From Aquila chrysaetos chrysaetos (taxonomy: Eukaryota > Chordata > Aves > Accipitriformes > Accipitridae), in NCBI RefSeq assembly GCF_900496995.4, contig NC_044012.1, positions 25,867,606 to 25,931,605 on the forward strand: a stretch of DNA of 64,000 nt, given 5' to 3'. Under the pieces are notes generated by a model. That model was not told the DNA's origin. It searched no databases and saw only the letters and a program-made list of their open reading frames with translations. Positions 46,154 to 58,569 of this stretch are shown here, in pieces (positions within the stretch are counted from its first letter, which is position 1; each line of letters starts with the position of its first letter). A program made the translations under genes and the position numbers.

Positions 46154-47259
46154 CTGAAACACAGGAAGACAGAAGACTATGCGTAAAGCAATTCAACAGT
46201 AGGTCAGAGATTTACGTTCAGGCACTCAGGCATATCTGATGAGGAAACTACCCACCTGAGTGGCTTCCTGAACAGAGATGATCATAGAATGGTTTGGGTT
46301 GGAAGGAACCTTAAAGATCATGTAGTCCAACCCCCCTGTCATGGGCAGGGACACCTTTCATTAGATTAGGTTGCACAAAGCCCCATCCAACCTGGCCTTG
46401 ATGTGGCTTCATAGTTCCTGTCTCTCTCTTCCACCTTTTAGTCACACTGTTTGAGTTGCATTTATCTTTTGCCCTTGCTGAACTCTCAACATTTCCTAAC
46501 CTTCCCATGGACATCAAACAACCTACCTTTTTGACATGTCTATACATAATGTGCCAGAACATCTCCAAAGAGCTACACTGTAAGCTTCAGTTGTGTTCTT
46601 TTGCAAAGGAGCACAAACATATCTGTACTTCATGAGACCAATGGCCATCTCACCCTGCCCCCTTTTCTTGGTAGTTAACCTGTAGGACAGGATTTATAGG
46701 CACACCTGAAGTGGTTGTTCCCCTGGTTATATCTACCCAGTTCCAGCTGTCAGTGTTTTAGGACCACCAGCTTGTAAACCTTTGATAAAATTGTTGGTTG
46801 TACAGCAAGGGAAGTAGCTGTGCATATATGAGTTCAGCACAGGAATACTGAAAGGCACAATCCGTGCTTTGTTAGAATTGGATCTTTTTATCAAGCCAGT
46901 GTGGTGATGAGGTAATTCCAAATTAAAACCAATAAGCATTACAGCAATAAAGATTTAGGACCATCTGTTACACAGGGCTTCAAAACTGAGCTTCACCCTC
47001 TACTAAAGCCAAGATAAGGCTGCAGCTCCTTTCTGTACTAGCTTTAAGAACTAAAAGTTGCAAATCCTTGAAACATTTAGCAAGGACTGCAGTAGTCCCT
47101 CAAGAAGCTGGATAATACCAGCCCCAAGCTCTCTACAGGATCAGTGAGCTGTTTTTAGAGAGACACTGGCCGTGTTAGTGCCACAGCAGGCATTTATGTA
47201 GGATTCAGAATTATCATTAAAAGAGTGTATCGAAAAGGCACAAAGAATTAGAAACTTAC
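46154..47259 (-). other. 5' UTR intron of the 45701-46132 gene
   Basis: Acceptor TGTGTTTCAG and donor GTAAGT. It carries the CR1 fragment at 46281-46405; otherwise nothing recognisable. Confidence 0.72.
46281..46405 (-). mobile_element. CR1 LINE 3' end fragment
   Basis: GATCATAGAATGGTTTGGGT continues as the reverse complement of the avian CR1 3' end (ATCATGTAGTCCAACCCCCC) for about 125 bases. It is the same subfamily as the copy at 30832. Confidence 0.88.
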
Positions 47260-47317
47260 TCAGGTCCCAGAGGAGAAGTCAGGAGAAGCTGTTGGGAGAG
47301 ACATGAGCAGTGCGTGC

Positions 47318-47347
47318 TTTTATACTGCTGCTCGGATAGCCTGGAGG
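47318..47347 (-). promoter_or_regulatory. CCTCCAGGC motif and TATA box
   Basis: On the minus strand CCTCCAGGC (47347-47339) precedes AGTATAAAAGC (TATA 47324-47318). GTGAGCAAAATGATTATATG lies at about 47420-47440. Confidence 0.8.
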
Positions 47348-49971
47348 ATCTGAGGCACCATTTGCACATGATGTTTGCTTAGATTCAAAACAGAAGTGAT
47401 TACACGTAACACCTCACAGCATATAATCATTTTGCTCACTGTTTGCAGTTATTAGGCAATTCCCAGCTTTCCTTTACATCTTACTACATCATCCCTCTCT
47501 AAACTATTTGATCAGGTTCAGATTCATCAGATTTCAGCCTCTCTGAAACAATCCCTGGGCTTTACCCTTCTGCAGTAATGAGTTAAGTTAAAACCATCTG
47601 GTTGACAACTGCATTATATTTGATATCTTTTATATTTTAAAATCCACTTGGAGATGGGGGACAGACTGTAAATATTAACCTTGAGGCTCCAGGGTGTAAG
47701 TCTACTTATTTTGCTTGCTTCACATCCCCACTTCAGCTGCTCAATCAGGGTCTGATGTGCTGGCACTGACAAGCCAGCAAATCTGTGACAATTCACTGTA
47801 AAGCAGAAAATGAGCATTTGGTTAATACATAGTAGAAATGCTGCTGACTTTAAATTGCACTTCAGACCTGTATGCATTTCTTGTACAGATCTTGTCACCT
47901 GAACAGCCAGAGCAAAGGGCAATGTATGGTCTGAAGAGAGCCTTTGCTCAGACTCTGCTAAGAGCTGCTGTTTATTTCCCCCACTCCCTGCCCCGCCCTT
48001 ATATTTGCTTTACAGTTAGCTCTGTGTGTACTCTGGGACAAAATTATTTCCAAACTTAGGTGCAAGACCCTCATCTGCTCCAACTGAATGTGACCCCACT
48101 GAATTTAGCTGGTCTGTCTCAGTTTATATTATGCTTTCTGTAATGGTTTCAGCAGTGTTTTCCTAAAACACTCCAACTCAGTAACTTTGCATCTAGTTGT
48201 CTCTCCAGTGCATGTCTTCACTCCAAGACTCAATATTAGTATTTTCAGAACTGGGCAATATCTGTATTCTTGGCCACAGGCAGCCTTGTTTTCAGAAGCC
48301 AGTGGCACAGAGTACTTTCCAGGAGGGAATCAGGATTTGTTCAAGATATCTCAATTTGAGTGAGAAAAATCAATGATTATTCTAGAAGATGTCTTTAAGG
48401 AGGGTCTCAGTCATCCTGAGAAACCAAAAAATGCCTTAGCCCTCAACTTTTCCTGTAACACATACAGTACAGGAGACATACAGAGAGGGGAAACTCCATC
48501 TTTGTTTATTATCACTGCCCTCTAACAGGATTCTCCAAGGCAAGACTTTATGTAGCAGCTACCCGATGGCCATCAGGGATCGACTCCTTGATCAACACAG
48601 CAATCAGTCAGATTGACAGTGGTCAGTTATCTGGGAGGATGCAAAGGATTCAGCTCACAGACTCTCAGCAAGTAATGAATTACAGCAGTAAAGTCCATTG
48701 GACATCACTGTGGCATCATGGACCATGAAGCCAGGTGCCTAATACTACTTAAGATGGAGAAGGATGTTAAAGTCAAACAATCACAAAAAAGGAGCTTGAT
48801 TCATTCCCGCCCAAAACCAACAAAGGGAGTGGATTGATACCAGGAAGGACCTGGTCATTGAAGTTTTGAAAGGAAATGAACCATGAGATGTAGCATTGTG
48901 CAATGCCATGATGAAGCAGGGAACACCATAGTAATTAGGATAAGTCAGAAAATTTTTTGCATCATCAAGATGAGCTGCATATGCAACAAATATCAGTTGG
49001 TAAAGCAGCAGGTCCTCATGAGCAAGGTTGTTTCATATACACAAGGAGTTTAAGAAAGTGGAAAACAGTGCTCAAATGTCAATTTTTTTTCTGGACACTC
49101 CTCTTGTGATATGACCTCTTCTAACTTAGCTAAGATTAATTTTACTCAATAGTTTCCCAAATATTGAAATGCAGATAGAAGAGCAGCTTTAGTTGTTAAC
49201 CGTATATTCTGCTAAAACCATGATTCTTGTAAGAGTTTGACATGAGTCTGTCTCCTGGGAAGGCTTTTCTGCCTTTTCAGCTTGAAATAATCTGTGAAAA
49301 TGTGTTTATAAATTATTAGGCAGGGACTTCTATGACAGCAGAAGATTGCTTAGGGTACCCTATTACTCTTATTTTCACATGGGTCAATCTTTATGCATAA
49401 TCTTTGAAGAGTTTCATAATTCCTAAAACTGAAAGCATTTTGCTGTAGGTGACCTCAGTTTTGTAGGTTCAGCTTCAGTGCAAGGTTGTGAGTATCCTCA
49501 GCAGACTTTACCAGCTGTCTGACAACTCGCACCAGCCCTGAATTTTCTACATGTATAGAGAAGGAAGGATTTCTATACGGCCATTTTGAAGTGTAACATT
49601 ATCAGACTTCTTGTTTAACCATTTGCTTAACATCCATACTCCGTTCAGACGAATCAGAGGCAATTCAGGGGTGTTAGGTGTGCACAGGCCTTTTATAACC
49701 ATTTAGGGTCTGTCTGGGGAAAAAAGAAAATGTCGGAGACATCAGAGATGAGATGTCTGACCCATGCCATATACTTGTAACAGCTCCACTTGCAGATCTT
49801 CAGCTGATGCTGAGAGATGAACAAGGAAAACTGTAGCAAAATGTGCATCTAAGTGCTGTTTCTCCAGAGGTTTCATGGAAGGATGGCTAAGGCTTATACA
49901 ACAGGAAATACTATTTACATCTTCAAAGTGCCAGAGTGGCTCAGCTGCAGTAAGTAAATCTAAGCTGGGAG

Positions 49972-50844
49972 TCAGTGACCACAGTCCTGTCCCTGCCCTC
50001 TACTGAGCTGTGGTTTTGTGGACTGGCAGGAGGAAAACAGATTTCCCTGCAAAAATACCCCATGTTCTCTGTTTATTTTTCTTAATCCCAGTGTGTTTAT
50101 CTCTTTTGCTGATTTCATCAAAATATTTAAAGGAAATGCAAGGTAGAAAAATAAACAGAGAAGAACAAAAGAAACAGAATTAGCACAGGGCAGGAAGGTG
50201 ATGGAGGTGCAGACTGCTGGGATTTTAAATGGTCTGCTTTGCTCTTTTCTTACTTCTGGCTTCATCCTGAAAGAATGTCTTGCTCTCTTAAGTGGTCCTT
50301 GTGGACTTAAAGCTGACAGATCATCTCCTGTGAGTGAGACCTGATGCATGCAATGTTTGGGTGCATCAGTAGCTTCTCCTTGACCTTTGTGACCCTTCTG
50401 TAAAATTGCATGGCCCACTATTTTTCCTTCCACGTTTATTTTATTTCTTCTGGATGGAGACAGGTTTTCTGCCTTTCCTCTGGCCTGCGAGGGCAGGACC
50501 TGCTGCTGAAAGTAAAACCTGCCCAATTCTAACCGTAACGATGGCAGGAATAGACAAACCTGTATTTTCCTTCCCAGCTCTTCCTCTGAATCAGAAACTG
50601 ATGCAAAGACAAACACTTTGCCCTGATGTGTCAACTGTCTTTCCTGTAACAACCACCTAGACCACAGGGGTGTTGTGAAAATGCTGTCTTTTAAAGTGAG
50701 CACTGCATTCTTAACCACGTAGTCTGGGGCCGGGAGAAGCCACACCTGCACCCGCCCGGCTGCTGTCTTTGTGCAGGGTGAGGTCCCAGCAAGACTGTGC
50801 TCAGAACACTTCCCAGTGGGATTTGCTCTGTGGCTGGTGTCCAA
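49972..50844 (-). other. Long open frame of unknown nature, 290 codons
   Basis: It is the longest open frame in the AT-rich part of the window. The translation has a hydrophobic stretch (SFVLLCLFFYLAFPLNI, about residues 226-242) but no recognised domain, and its composition is unlike the keratins. I do not claim a gene. It may be chance or a fragment of an old insertion. Confidence 0.15.
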
Positions 50845-51403
50845 AAGACAGACAGATGTTCATCCCACTTGCCTATGTTTGGCTACCCATCACAATGGCA
50901 CATATGCCCCAGGATAGCGGCCTGGGTATGTTTGGACAATAGGTCTGACAAACCTGTTTGAGAAGATGCTGGAATTCTACCACTCTATCCATGATCTGTG
51001 CAGTGCACTACACTCAGCATTGCTGTCTTGGGTCTCCAAGGATTTAGTGTGTGCTGACCAACTTAAAACACGGCTGCAGCCCACTGCAGCTTGTGATTTT
51101 GTCTTGGCTGATAAGCATGGCAACAATGTGGTTAGTTAAATCCAGGTAAGCCAGGAGTTCATGCCCCTCAGCATGTGGAAAACAGCATTTTCAAGACCGC
51201 GTAAGTCAGACCATCAGAGATTTTGACTGTCATTTCGGGAGAGGAAGAGGTCAGTAATCTTCATCAGGCTTGCTGTCTCAGGATGCATTTATTTCTCTGT
51301 TCGGGGGAGAAGGCCTCTGTGAGCTTGTTGTGGCAAGGAGTGAATAGATATCCTTTTGCTGTACACTGAATCCTGAAGTATGCCCATGCCTTCCAGGCTC
51401 CCC

Positions 51404-51739
51404 TTACCCCTGATTTTTTTGTAGCTGTTCCTGACCCTCATTTCCTTTTCTTTCCCATGTACTTCTGGGATGTGCTGGGAGAAATGGGATGGTGGTTTGG
51501 ACATAATTGTTGCCAGGTGGCCCAAGGAAAGGCTCCACAGATGCTTCACTTGCTTGTGAGGTATCGAGGCTCACCATGCTCACAGGGACAGTTGCATTTG
51601 CAGCACCAGAATGCAGGAAATAGGGGCCTGAGGTAGAGTTCACCATGTATGTGCCTGCATCAGATTTTCTTTTGGATCCTAAGGCTATCAAACACAGCAA
51701 AAACATAGTACTTGTATAACATCCATGGCTATGAAACAT
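51404..51739 (-). other. Exon-like open frame of unknown nature
   Basis: A possible splice acceptor (TTGATAG or CTTAG on the minus strand near 51687-51678) precedes GSKRKSDAGTYMVNSTSGPY. This basic-then-GTY arrangement recalls the juxtamembrane cytoplasmic segment of some adhesion proteins, but I cannot name a family. It could equally be chance. Confidence 0.12.
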
Positions 51740-51876
51740 TTAGGGTCTGTATCAAGGTCTGGGATTTCCTTTTAACACCTTAATTAATGCAAAAGACTAG
51801 TCATCAAGGATTATTTTAGCATAAGTGGGCTATAGATTTAGAAACCATACAAATAAAAGCAGAAAACATGATATTG

Positions 51877-51897
51877 TGATGCAGAAAGGATTTTATT
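51877..51897 (-). terminator. Poly(A) signal plus TGCATCA end motif
   Basis: On the minus strand AATAAA (51897-51892) is followed by TGCATCA (51883-51877), about 300 bases after the stop of the 52200 gene. Confidence 0.88.
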
Positions 51898-52199
51898 GGA
51901 ACTGATAAATGCGTTTTATCAGACTACAGCAATACTGCAGGAAACAATACAGAGAAATAAAATTAAATCTACAGGAAACCAAAGTAAAAAGAGGTTGAAC
52001 ACAGAGCCAGAACACTGTGAGCAGAGATCTAATACAAGTGGGATATACAGTGTCTGGGCTTGTTTCTCAGGATGGATGAGCATGCCTGGCTACTGAGGAC
52101 TCTTGCTGCCTCTCTGAAAGCCATGCTCCTCCTGTCACTCAGGTTGTGAATTTGTACTTGTTTCTTCTGGGTCTTGCCATCCAGGAAAACCTTGCAGGG

Positions 52200-52523
52200 C
52201 TAAGCAGGGCAGTGTATCCCACAGTTGCGGGAGTAGCAGGGGTAGGAGGACCTGCCACCCAGGTAGGCACCAGACCCGAAGGAGCTCTGGGCATCCAAGG
52301 AGCTCCCATAGCCAAAGGAGCTGCCTATCTCCAGTGGGGCTGAGGTGCCCACGAAGCTCTCCTGAGGGCAGGAGCTGAGGATGGGGCCCGGGAAGACGAT
52401 AGCCACAGGCGGTGGGTAGACCACGGCACGGGAGTCCCCGCAGGAGGTGACACAGGGCTGACTCCAGGCATTGGCGTATGGCGCAGGGCAGCTCACATCA
52501 CAGGCCTGTCCATTGGAAGACAT
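52200..52523 (-). CDS. Keratinocyte-type beta-keratin with changed ends, 107 residues
   Basis: The middle ([20 protein letters not shown] through the core [20 protein letters not shown] to GAYLGGR) is identical in protein to the divergent gene at 57726. Both ends differ. The head is MSSNGQACDVSC, lacking eight residues of the partner's Tyr/Ser-rich head. The tail is SRNCGIHCPA instead of SRKYPTYRRGSCGPC, apparently shifted out of frame, so the terminal CGPC is gone though two Cys remain. Exon 2 starts at 52543 (acceptor GTGTTTTAG), the intron is 52544-52856, and the donor is CCAA|GTAAGT. It may still make a protein because the core is intact. Confidence 0.88.
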   Translation of the reverse strand: MSSNGQACDVSCPAPYANAWSQPCVTSCGDSRAVVYPPPVAIVFPGPILSSCPQESFVGTSAPLEIGSSFGYGSSLDAQSSFGSGAYLGGRSSYPCYSRNCGIHCPA

Positions 52524-52924
52524 CTTTCTGGCTGGAAGTAAGCCTAAAACACACAGGGTGGGGAGAGCATGAGTCAGGGGTGACAGTGCAGGTGCATTTG
52601 CAAAGGGGAGCCCTCATGTATTCAAACCAGTGACAGTGAAGGAACACATTCAGAGGGTGAGTGCCACAGGTAAATCTGTTTAGAATTAAAGGTGAGAAAG
52701 ACAAAATGCATTTTACTCTATTTATTCTATTTCCTATTACTCTGTTTCACATCTTAAAATAGTTCTTACAACACTCCTTATCTGAATTTCTTAGAAGTAA
52801 ATTGAACTGACATGTTAGCTCAAACCTTCCCCTGCCCCACAAAAAACATGACTTACTTGGTTGAACAGCAGAAGGGATATGAGACTCCAAGAGAAGTGGT
52901 TTGAAGACTCTGGGCTACAGGTGC

Positions 52925-52954
52925 TTTTATACAGTTTCTCAGTTTGCCCTGGGG
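52925..52954 (-). promoter_or_regulatory. CCCCAGGGC motif and TATA box
   Basis: On the minus strand CCCCAGGGC (52954-52946) precedes TGTATAAAAGC (TATA 52931-52925). An AGAAACAATATGCACAACAA element lies at about 53034-53053. Confidence 0.8.
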
Positions 52955-55900
52955 AAGTGAACCATTCTTGCCCTCATTTGTACTCATTGTCCCTCAAATA
53001 CACTTTTATGCATGTCACTCAATCGAGGTAATTGTTGTGCATATTGTTTCTCCTAACTGAGAAACTCCACCTCAGATGATTTTACATCTACTTCATAGCC
53101 CCTAGATATCTTGTATGTCAAACAGGGGTGGGGAGGGGGGTGTGTGTACAAGTTCCATCTTCGTTATAACTCTGACTTTATTGGGGACAGAGGAAGATCA
53201 GGACTTACTTTGCTATGAATCTACAAATTAATTTTTCAGATTGTGTGGTTGTCTTATAATTTAACCAGTATCTCTGTATGAGTTGGCCATATATTGGTGT
53301 TTGCTTGTCTTTCACAGTGTTATAAATACTAAGTCAGAGCTGGAGATCAAGGTCTCAGACCTTTGTCCAAAGCCACAGTAGTCTGTCTGAACCTTCTATT
53401 ACTATTTCAGTTTAACTTTTTTGCTTTTTCTAGCAATTCATTCACAGACAAAGAAAATTTGAGTTTTGGAAACAGTGATTGTAAATCCTTCTTCTTAAAT
53501 TCAAAGTCCATCTTCAGCATTAGACTGTTAGGTACAAATTGTCATCATGGGAAATACTTTCGCAATACCCAGAACTGAGCACTGCAAAACAGGGTACTAG
53601 CTTGTGCCCTGTTTAATGACAGGTCTTAATTTTTACATATGAAACATAGAAATTAATATCCAGCTCTCAGCTAATGTAACTGGGCTTAGAAACAAGGCAG
53701 AAGCATTGTCATGATGATCAGCCTTGACTTAGGGAATACCCTTTACTAATCCTAAAGATTTCATACATCAACATGCATTATTTACTGTATTTGGGAACAG
53801 AAGTGCAGAAATAATATGATTAAATCTTAGCAACCTGTGTTAGCCACCATGTCCCTGTCCTATTATTTTTCTGGACTGAGACATGCTAGAAAGTCTGGGT
53901 CAGTTATGTTCAAGGGTACTGATTGCACAGTCTTAATTTCCTGTAAATGAGCTTTTCTTCTGTGTTGCCTAGACAGAAATTTTTTCTCCCATTATGTCTT
54001 GGAGATGTGTATTTAGGTTGTCAGTGCCTTGGAGCTGGACAATCTGCTATTTTGTTTCTTACAGTTCTCCAAACAATGGTTCTTGACTTAGTGTCACAGT
54101 GCAGGAGATAGAAGAATGAGGACTTGGTGTGCTGAGTGCTCCTCCCAGCTCTCCCACTGGATCAAAAAGTGTGGCTGAGTGCATTAGTTAGCCTCAGTCT
54201 TTTAATAATCACATCAAGAAATCAACAATAAAAATTACCCAATGCCTTTGTGTGTTGTACAAATGAGTGGTTGTGTATAAAGCAGTGAAAAACCAAAGAT
54301 TTTGCATTCTCTTGAGATATAAAAAGAAAAGACTAAGATTGAGAAATGAGGATGGGAGTATTAAAATGAGCAGCAACTAAACTGGCGTGATCACAAAGCA
54401 AATGTAATTTCCAGGGAAGGAGTTAAAAAGGGCTCCGTAGACTGAGAGCATTTCCAGAGTCTGAGGAGGAAGAAGACTATTGGGGGTGAGGATGAAGAAA
54501 AGAAGATAATGATTCAGAAGTGCCTGGTTTGGAGGAAAAGTAATTAGCACAGGTCCGGCACCATCTGGTCATTGCTTTCCTTTTAGAAGGGTGACTGGTC
54601 ACTCAGCTCAGGAGACCTCTGCCTGGTATAGACCTGCCCTCCATACAATATTCAAAAAGTTACTCTTCTACAGCTAAGTATAAAGTATAGTTGGAATTTA
54701 CATGCAGAAATAATGAAGATTAGATAACCTGCTAGAAGTCAGCAAAGCCCTGCATGCTCCTCAGACCCTCAAGTGTCATGGCAGCATGAGTATGTATTAT
54801 ACAGTGTGCATCTTAAAGACTTGCAGATGGTCACTTTTCACAGTCATTTCCATGGGGTAGTATCTGCCTTATAAACACAGAAAGAAAATAATTGTAGATG
54901 TCTGGATTATAGACATCCTTCACCATCACTCATTCTTCCATCATCCCTTTGAGAATATGCCCTAACTCAGGTGACCATTAGTGTTGCATTGGCAACCTTG
55001 ACTGTCATCCATCTGGCTTTTTAAGGATTTAATTCCAGGGTATTTCATGGGACCAAGGAAAGTGTGTTGCAACACTTGGAGAGTCCAGGGTAAGGACTCC
55101 CTGGTACTGCGTTCCAGGTCTGACAAATACTGGGCTTTTGGGGGTTTGCCCATGGAACTCATCTCATTTAAACTGATCTCATGGATCACTGCATATTTTG
55201 GTTGCACACCACAGCCAAATTTTCATCTGATTTCTTCTGCCTCCAAGTTAAACTTTCCCATTTGCAGTTTTGTGCTATATTAAGCATTTTTCCCAGCAGG
55301 TAAAATACTGTTCTGTGCAAGCCTGTATAACACCCACATGAAATGGGAAATGACTACTGATGATTTCTAGAAGAGATGATTAAAGCAGAGGCCAAATAAT
55401 TTACCAAACATCTCTTGGCAATTAAGTGAGCCTCTGGGAGGAGATCTCGGGCATGCCTTGTACTTGTTAGTGTTATTATTTATAATTATAATTGTATTAT
55501 CTCTTTAGCTTATGTAAACGAGGTTGGCACCCAGATACCATGAAAATAGAGGGCTCGGACAGTCACTGCTGTCAGGAACCAATAAACGAAACCAACTAGT
55601 TTTAGGTATGGTGAAAGGAAGGATTACTATACCCACTGGGAGGAGCATCCTGCAGCAAGTGCAGAGGGCAGGTTGTCCTTGCCGCAGTGCACACAGGACA
55701 ACTAGGGCATTGAAAAACCTCTTCCCAAATTCTTGGCAAAGGTTATGCTGGAAATCTGCTCCAGACCACTGTGCCTTAACTGGGACATCTTTACCTTGCC
55801 CTGGTCTATACTTGATGTTATTTTCTATTTTCCATGTTGTACTTCCCTTGGCAGGTTCAGGAGCAAAACCAGGGTAATGTCTTTGTTTATAATAAATAGC

Positions 55901-57099
55901 AAAGAAAACAGAGCATTTCCACCCTGCCTGATAAATCCACAGGAGTGCAGATTACAGCTCACAGTAGGGCAGGGGTATTGTTCCTTAAATGAGTTTTCCT
56001 GTCAAGGAGGAATCATCATATGTAATCTAATTCAGCTCTCCAATTACTAAACGCTGTAAGCATTTAACATATAAATACTTTAAGATCATCAAATTTATAC
56101 ATAGGTGCAGGAGGACCCTGGCATTTGACCACTTGCTTTCATCTGTGGTCTGTTACATCAGGTGAGGAGCTGGATACAATTTTCCAATTGTAAATTTATT
56201 TATTGCAAACTCCGGTACATAGCTAGACCAGGATCCACTGTCTGAAAGGGTCCAACATGATGTTTCAGAACAAAGGAGTTGTTAAAAGCGGTACTGTTCA
56301 GAGTAACTTGTGCATGAGGCTAATTCCTTCCTAGCATTTCTAAGCAAGGGTTTCCTTGCCCTTTTTCATATTGTTTTTAACTAGGGCAATATATAATAAT
56401 ATTCACCATGAATGAAGTGGGATAAGAAGACTTCTACAGCCTGTAAGTCCCCCTCTCTCCACCACCCCTTCAAAACAGGCTGTAGAAACTCACTACTAAC
56501 ATTACAAAAGCCCTTATATCACAGAGCTGCTTCTCTGTAGCTGTGAACAGGATGATCACCATAACTGAAGCACCCGAGGGCTGTGGTCTATAGATTTTTT
56601 TAATTTTCTTTTTTTTCCCCTCCACCTATTGAGGAAAAAGAGAGTGGAGACAAAAAGGGACCAGAAAGGTATCTTGCCAAGGTGGTATAAAGGTGTCTAA
56701 GTTTCATCTCCCTTTGCAACTAAAAGGTTTGAAAACCTTTACACCAAGTGTGACAAAATCAATATTTTTTTTTTTTTTAAGTCTATTTTGTCAAATCAAC
56801 AATCCTCTGTTCTACTGATCTATGTGCTTTGAAGCTTGGACAAGTGGAAGAAGGAAGCTAATTTCTACAATGAGTTGAAAGAAACTAAGGGTGAATACTA
56901 TCCCTATTTTGAGATAGAAGATTTCTGTAGGCTGCAACACAGATGTGGTACTATTCAACTAATAATTGCTTAACAGCAAACAATATGCAAAGATTCCTCC
57001 ACCCGTTGACATGACAAATGCAGGAAAGTTTGTTTTGTAACCAGGAAGGACTGCATGCCTGAAGCATGGCTCAGACCCTGGAGCTGCTCTGAGGAACTG
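52955..57099. other. Divergent intergenic region of the fifth pair
   Basis: 4.1 kb of AT-rich DNA between the promoters of the 52200 (-) and 57726 (+) genes. It contains a G-rich patch followed by GTGTGTGT at about 53127-53147 and a run of T near 56766. No gene or dated repeat is supported. Confidence 0.5.
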
Positions 57100-57106
57100 T
57101 ATAAAA
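57100..57106 (+). promoter_or_regulatory. TATA box of the 57726-58088 gene
   Basis: ACTGTATAAAAGTGC, followed by the exon 1 donor ACTGA|GTAAGT at 57168. AACAGCAAACAATATGCAAA lies about 105-125 bases upstream (56972-56991). Confidence 0.85.
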
Positions 57107-57167
57107 GTGCTTGGAGCACAGAGCTCTTCAAACCACTCTTCTTGGCTTCTCCTTGCTGGTGAACTGA

Positions 57168-57705
57168 GTAAGTCTGACTTCAGTTAAATCTGTTCTATGA
57201 GTTTAAAAGCCACTTTAATAAGAGTTTTAACATACTTATGTCTGAGCACTTAATATGTCTTTGCCTATTATTGGAAGAATGTTATTTTCATAAGAAATGA
57301 TTCTATAACTTCTTTGAGCTTGGCAGGCTTTGGAGGGTATGGGATTTATATGGAGAGACAATGGGGCTTCAAAAGGTGTTTGCATGTTTTGGAGAAAGAA
57401 TGCTTAATGATTTTATTTATACCTAGGAGTGTTTTGCAAATGAAGAAATTAGTTTTAAGAACAGTTTTAAATAAGTATTGCTAGGTTAATCATCATCTGT
57501 CCTTAAGGAGGATTTGCTGACTTCTAACAGGTTATCTATTCTCCATTATTTCTGCATATGAATTACAATCACACTTTATACTTAGCTATAGCTATAGAAG
57601 AGGAACCTTCTGAATATTGTATGGTTTGAATACGAGGGCTCCCCTTTGCAAATGCACCTGCACTGTCACCCCTGACTCATGCTCTCCCCACCCTGTGTGT
57701 TTTAG
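57168..57705 (+). other. 5' UTR intron of the 57726-58088 gene
   Basis: Its last ~80 bases (from about 57623) match the corresponding intron end of the 52200 gene, apart from a 2-base indel; the rest does not match. Confidence 0.8.
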
Positions 57706-57725
57706 GCTTACTTCCAGCCAGAAAG

Positions 57726-58088
57726 ATGTCTTCCTACATGCAGGCCTGCAACTATGGCAGCTACTCACCCTGCGACGTAAGCTGCCCTGCGCCATACGCC
57801 AATGCCTGGAGTCAGCCCTGTGTCACCTCCTGCGGGGACTCCCGTGCCGTGGTCTACCCACCGCCTGTGGCTATCGTCTTCCCGGGCCCCATCCTCAGCT
57901 CCTGCCCTCAGGAGAGCTTCGTGGGCACCTCAGCCCCACTGGAGATAGGCAGCTCCTTTGGCTATGGGAGCTCCTTGGATGCCCAGAGCTCCTTCGGGTC
58001 TGGTGCCTACCTGGGTGGCAGGTACTCCTACCCCTGCTATTCCCGCAAGTACCCGACTTACCGTCGTGGGAGCTGCGGGCCCTGCTAA
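57726..58088 (+). CDS. Keratinocyte-type beta-keratin, intact, 120 residues
   Basis: Starts MSSYMQACNYGSYSPCDVSC, with the beta core at about 36-69 ([20 protein letters not shown], then ILSSCPQES). A short region LEIGSSFGYGSSLDAQSSFG and a tail through YSRKYPTYRRG to SCGPC follow. Exon 2 starts at 57706. Compared with the inverted partner at 52200 it keeps the full head and the CGPC tail, so it looks like the functional member of the pair. Confidence 0.95.
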   Translation: MSSYMQACNYGSYSPCDVSCPAPYANAWSQPCVTSCGDSRAVVYPPPVAIVFPGPILSSCPQESFVGTSAPLEIGSSFGYGSSLDAQSSFGSGAYLGGRYSYPCYSRKYPTYRRGSCGPC

Positions 58089-58548
58089 GCCCCACAGGGA
58101 TTCCCTGGGGAGCCGGACCCAGCAAGGACTAGAGTAAAGCCTCAGTCCACAAGTGAGGAGAGGGACATGGCTTTCAGAGGGGTATCATATCAGGCTGCAG
58201 CGGGGTGCTCAAGAGCTGGGCGCACGCAGCCATCCTGAGAAACAAGCCCAGACACTGTATTTCCCTTCCTGTTGGATTAGGTATCTGCTAACAAGATCCC
58301 AACTCTTTGTTTGAGGGGCTGTTTCCTTCAGAAATATAGAAAATGCCTTAGTTTAAATTCAAGTGGTTTATAGAAGACTAAACATCAGTGCAAATTAGAT
58401 CCTGTATATTCTGGCCTCTGATATGGACTGATGTTTCATGGCTTTTGAGGTATAGTGGAAAAACTTCCCAAAGCTCCAGTTTGATTGTAATGTACTGCAA
58501 ATGTACTCTGTACTCTCTGGATTGCTATGAAGTCCTTGTCCTGTTTCA

Positions 58549-58569
58549 ATTAAAGCTTATATTGCATCA
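58549..58569 (+). terminator. Poly(A) signal plus TGCATCA end motif
   Basis: ATTAAA at 58549-58554 and TGCATCA at 58563-58569, about 460 bases after the stop. Confidence 0.88.

Larger units (their letters stand above)
47348..51876. other. Intergenic region lacking the expected plus-strand gene
   Basis: 4.5 kb between two minus-strand genes, where the alternating pattern predicts a plus-strand one. No beta-keratin core is seen on either strand. A 290-codon minus-strand open frame (49972-50844) and two overlapping ones at 51289-51739 are the only candidates; they are described separately. Confidence 0.5.
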
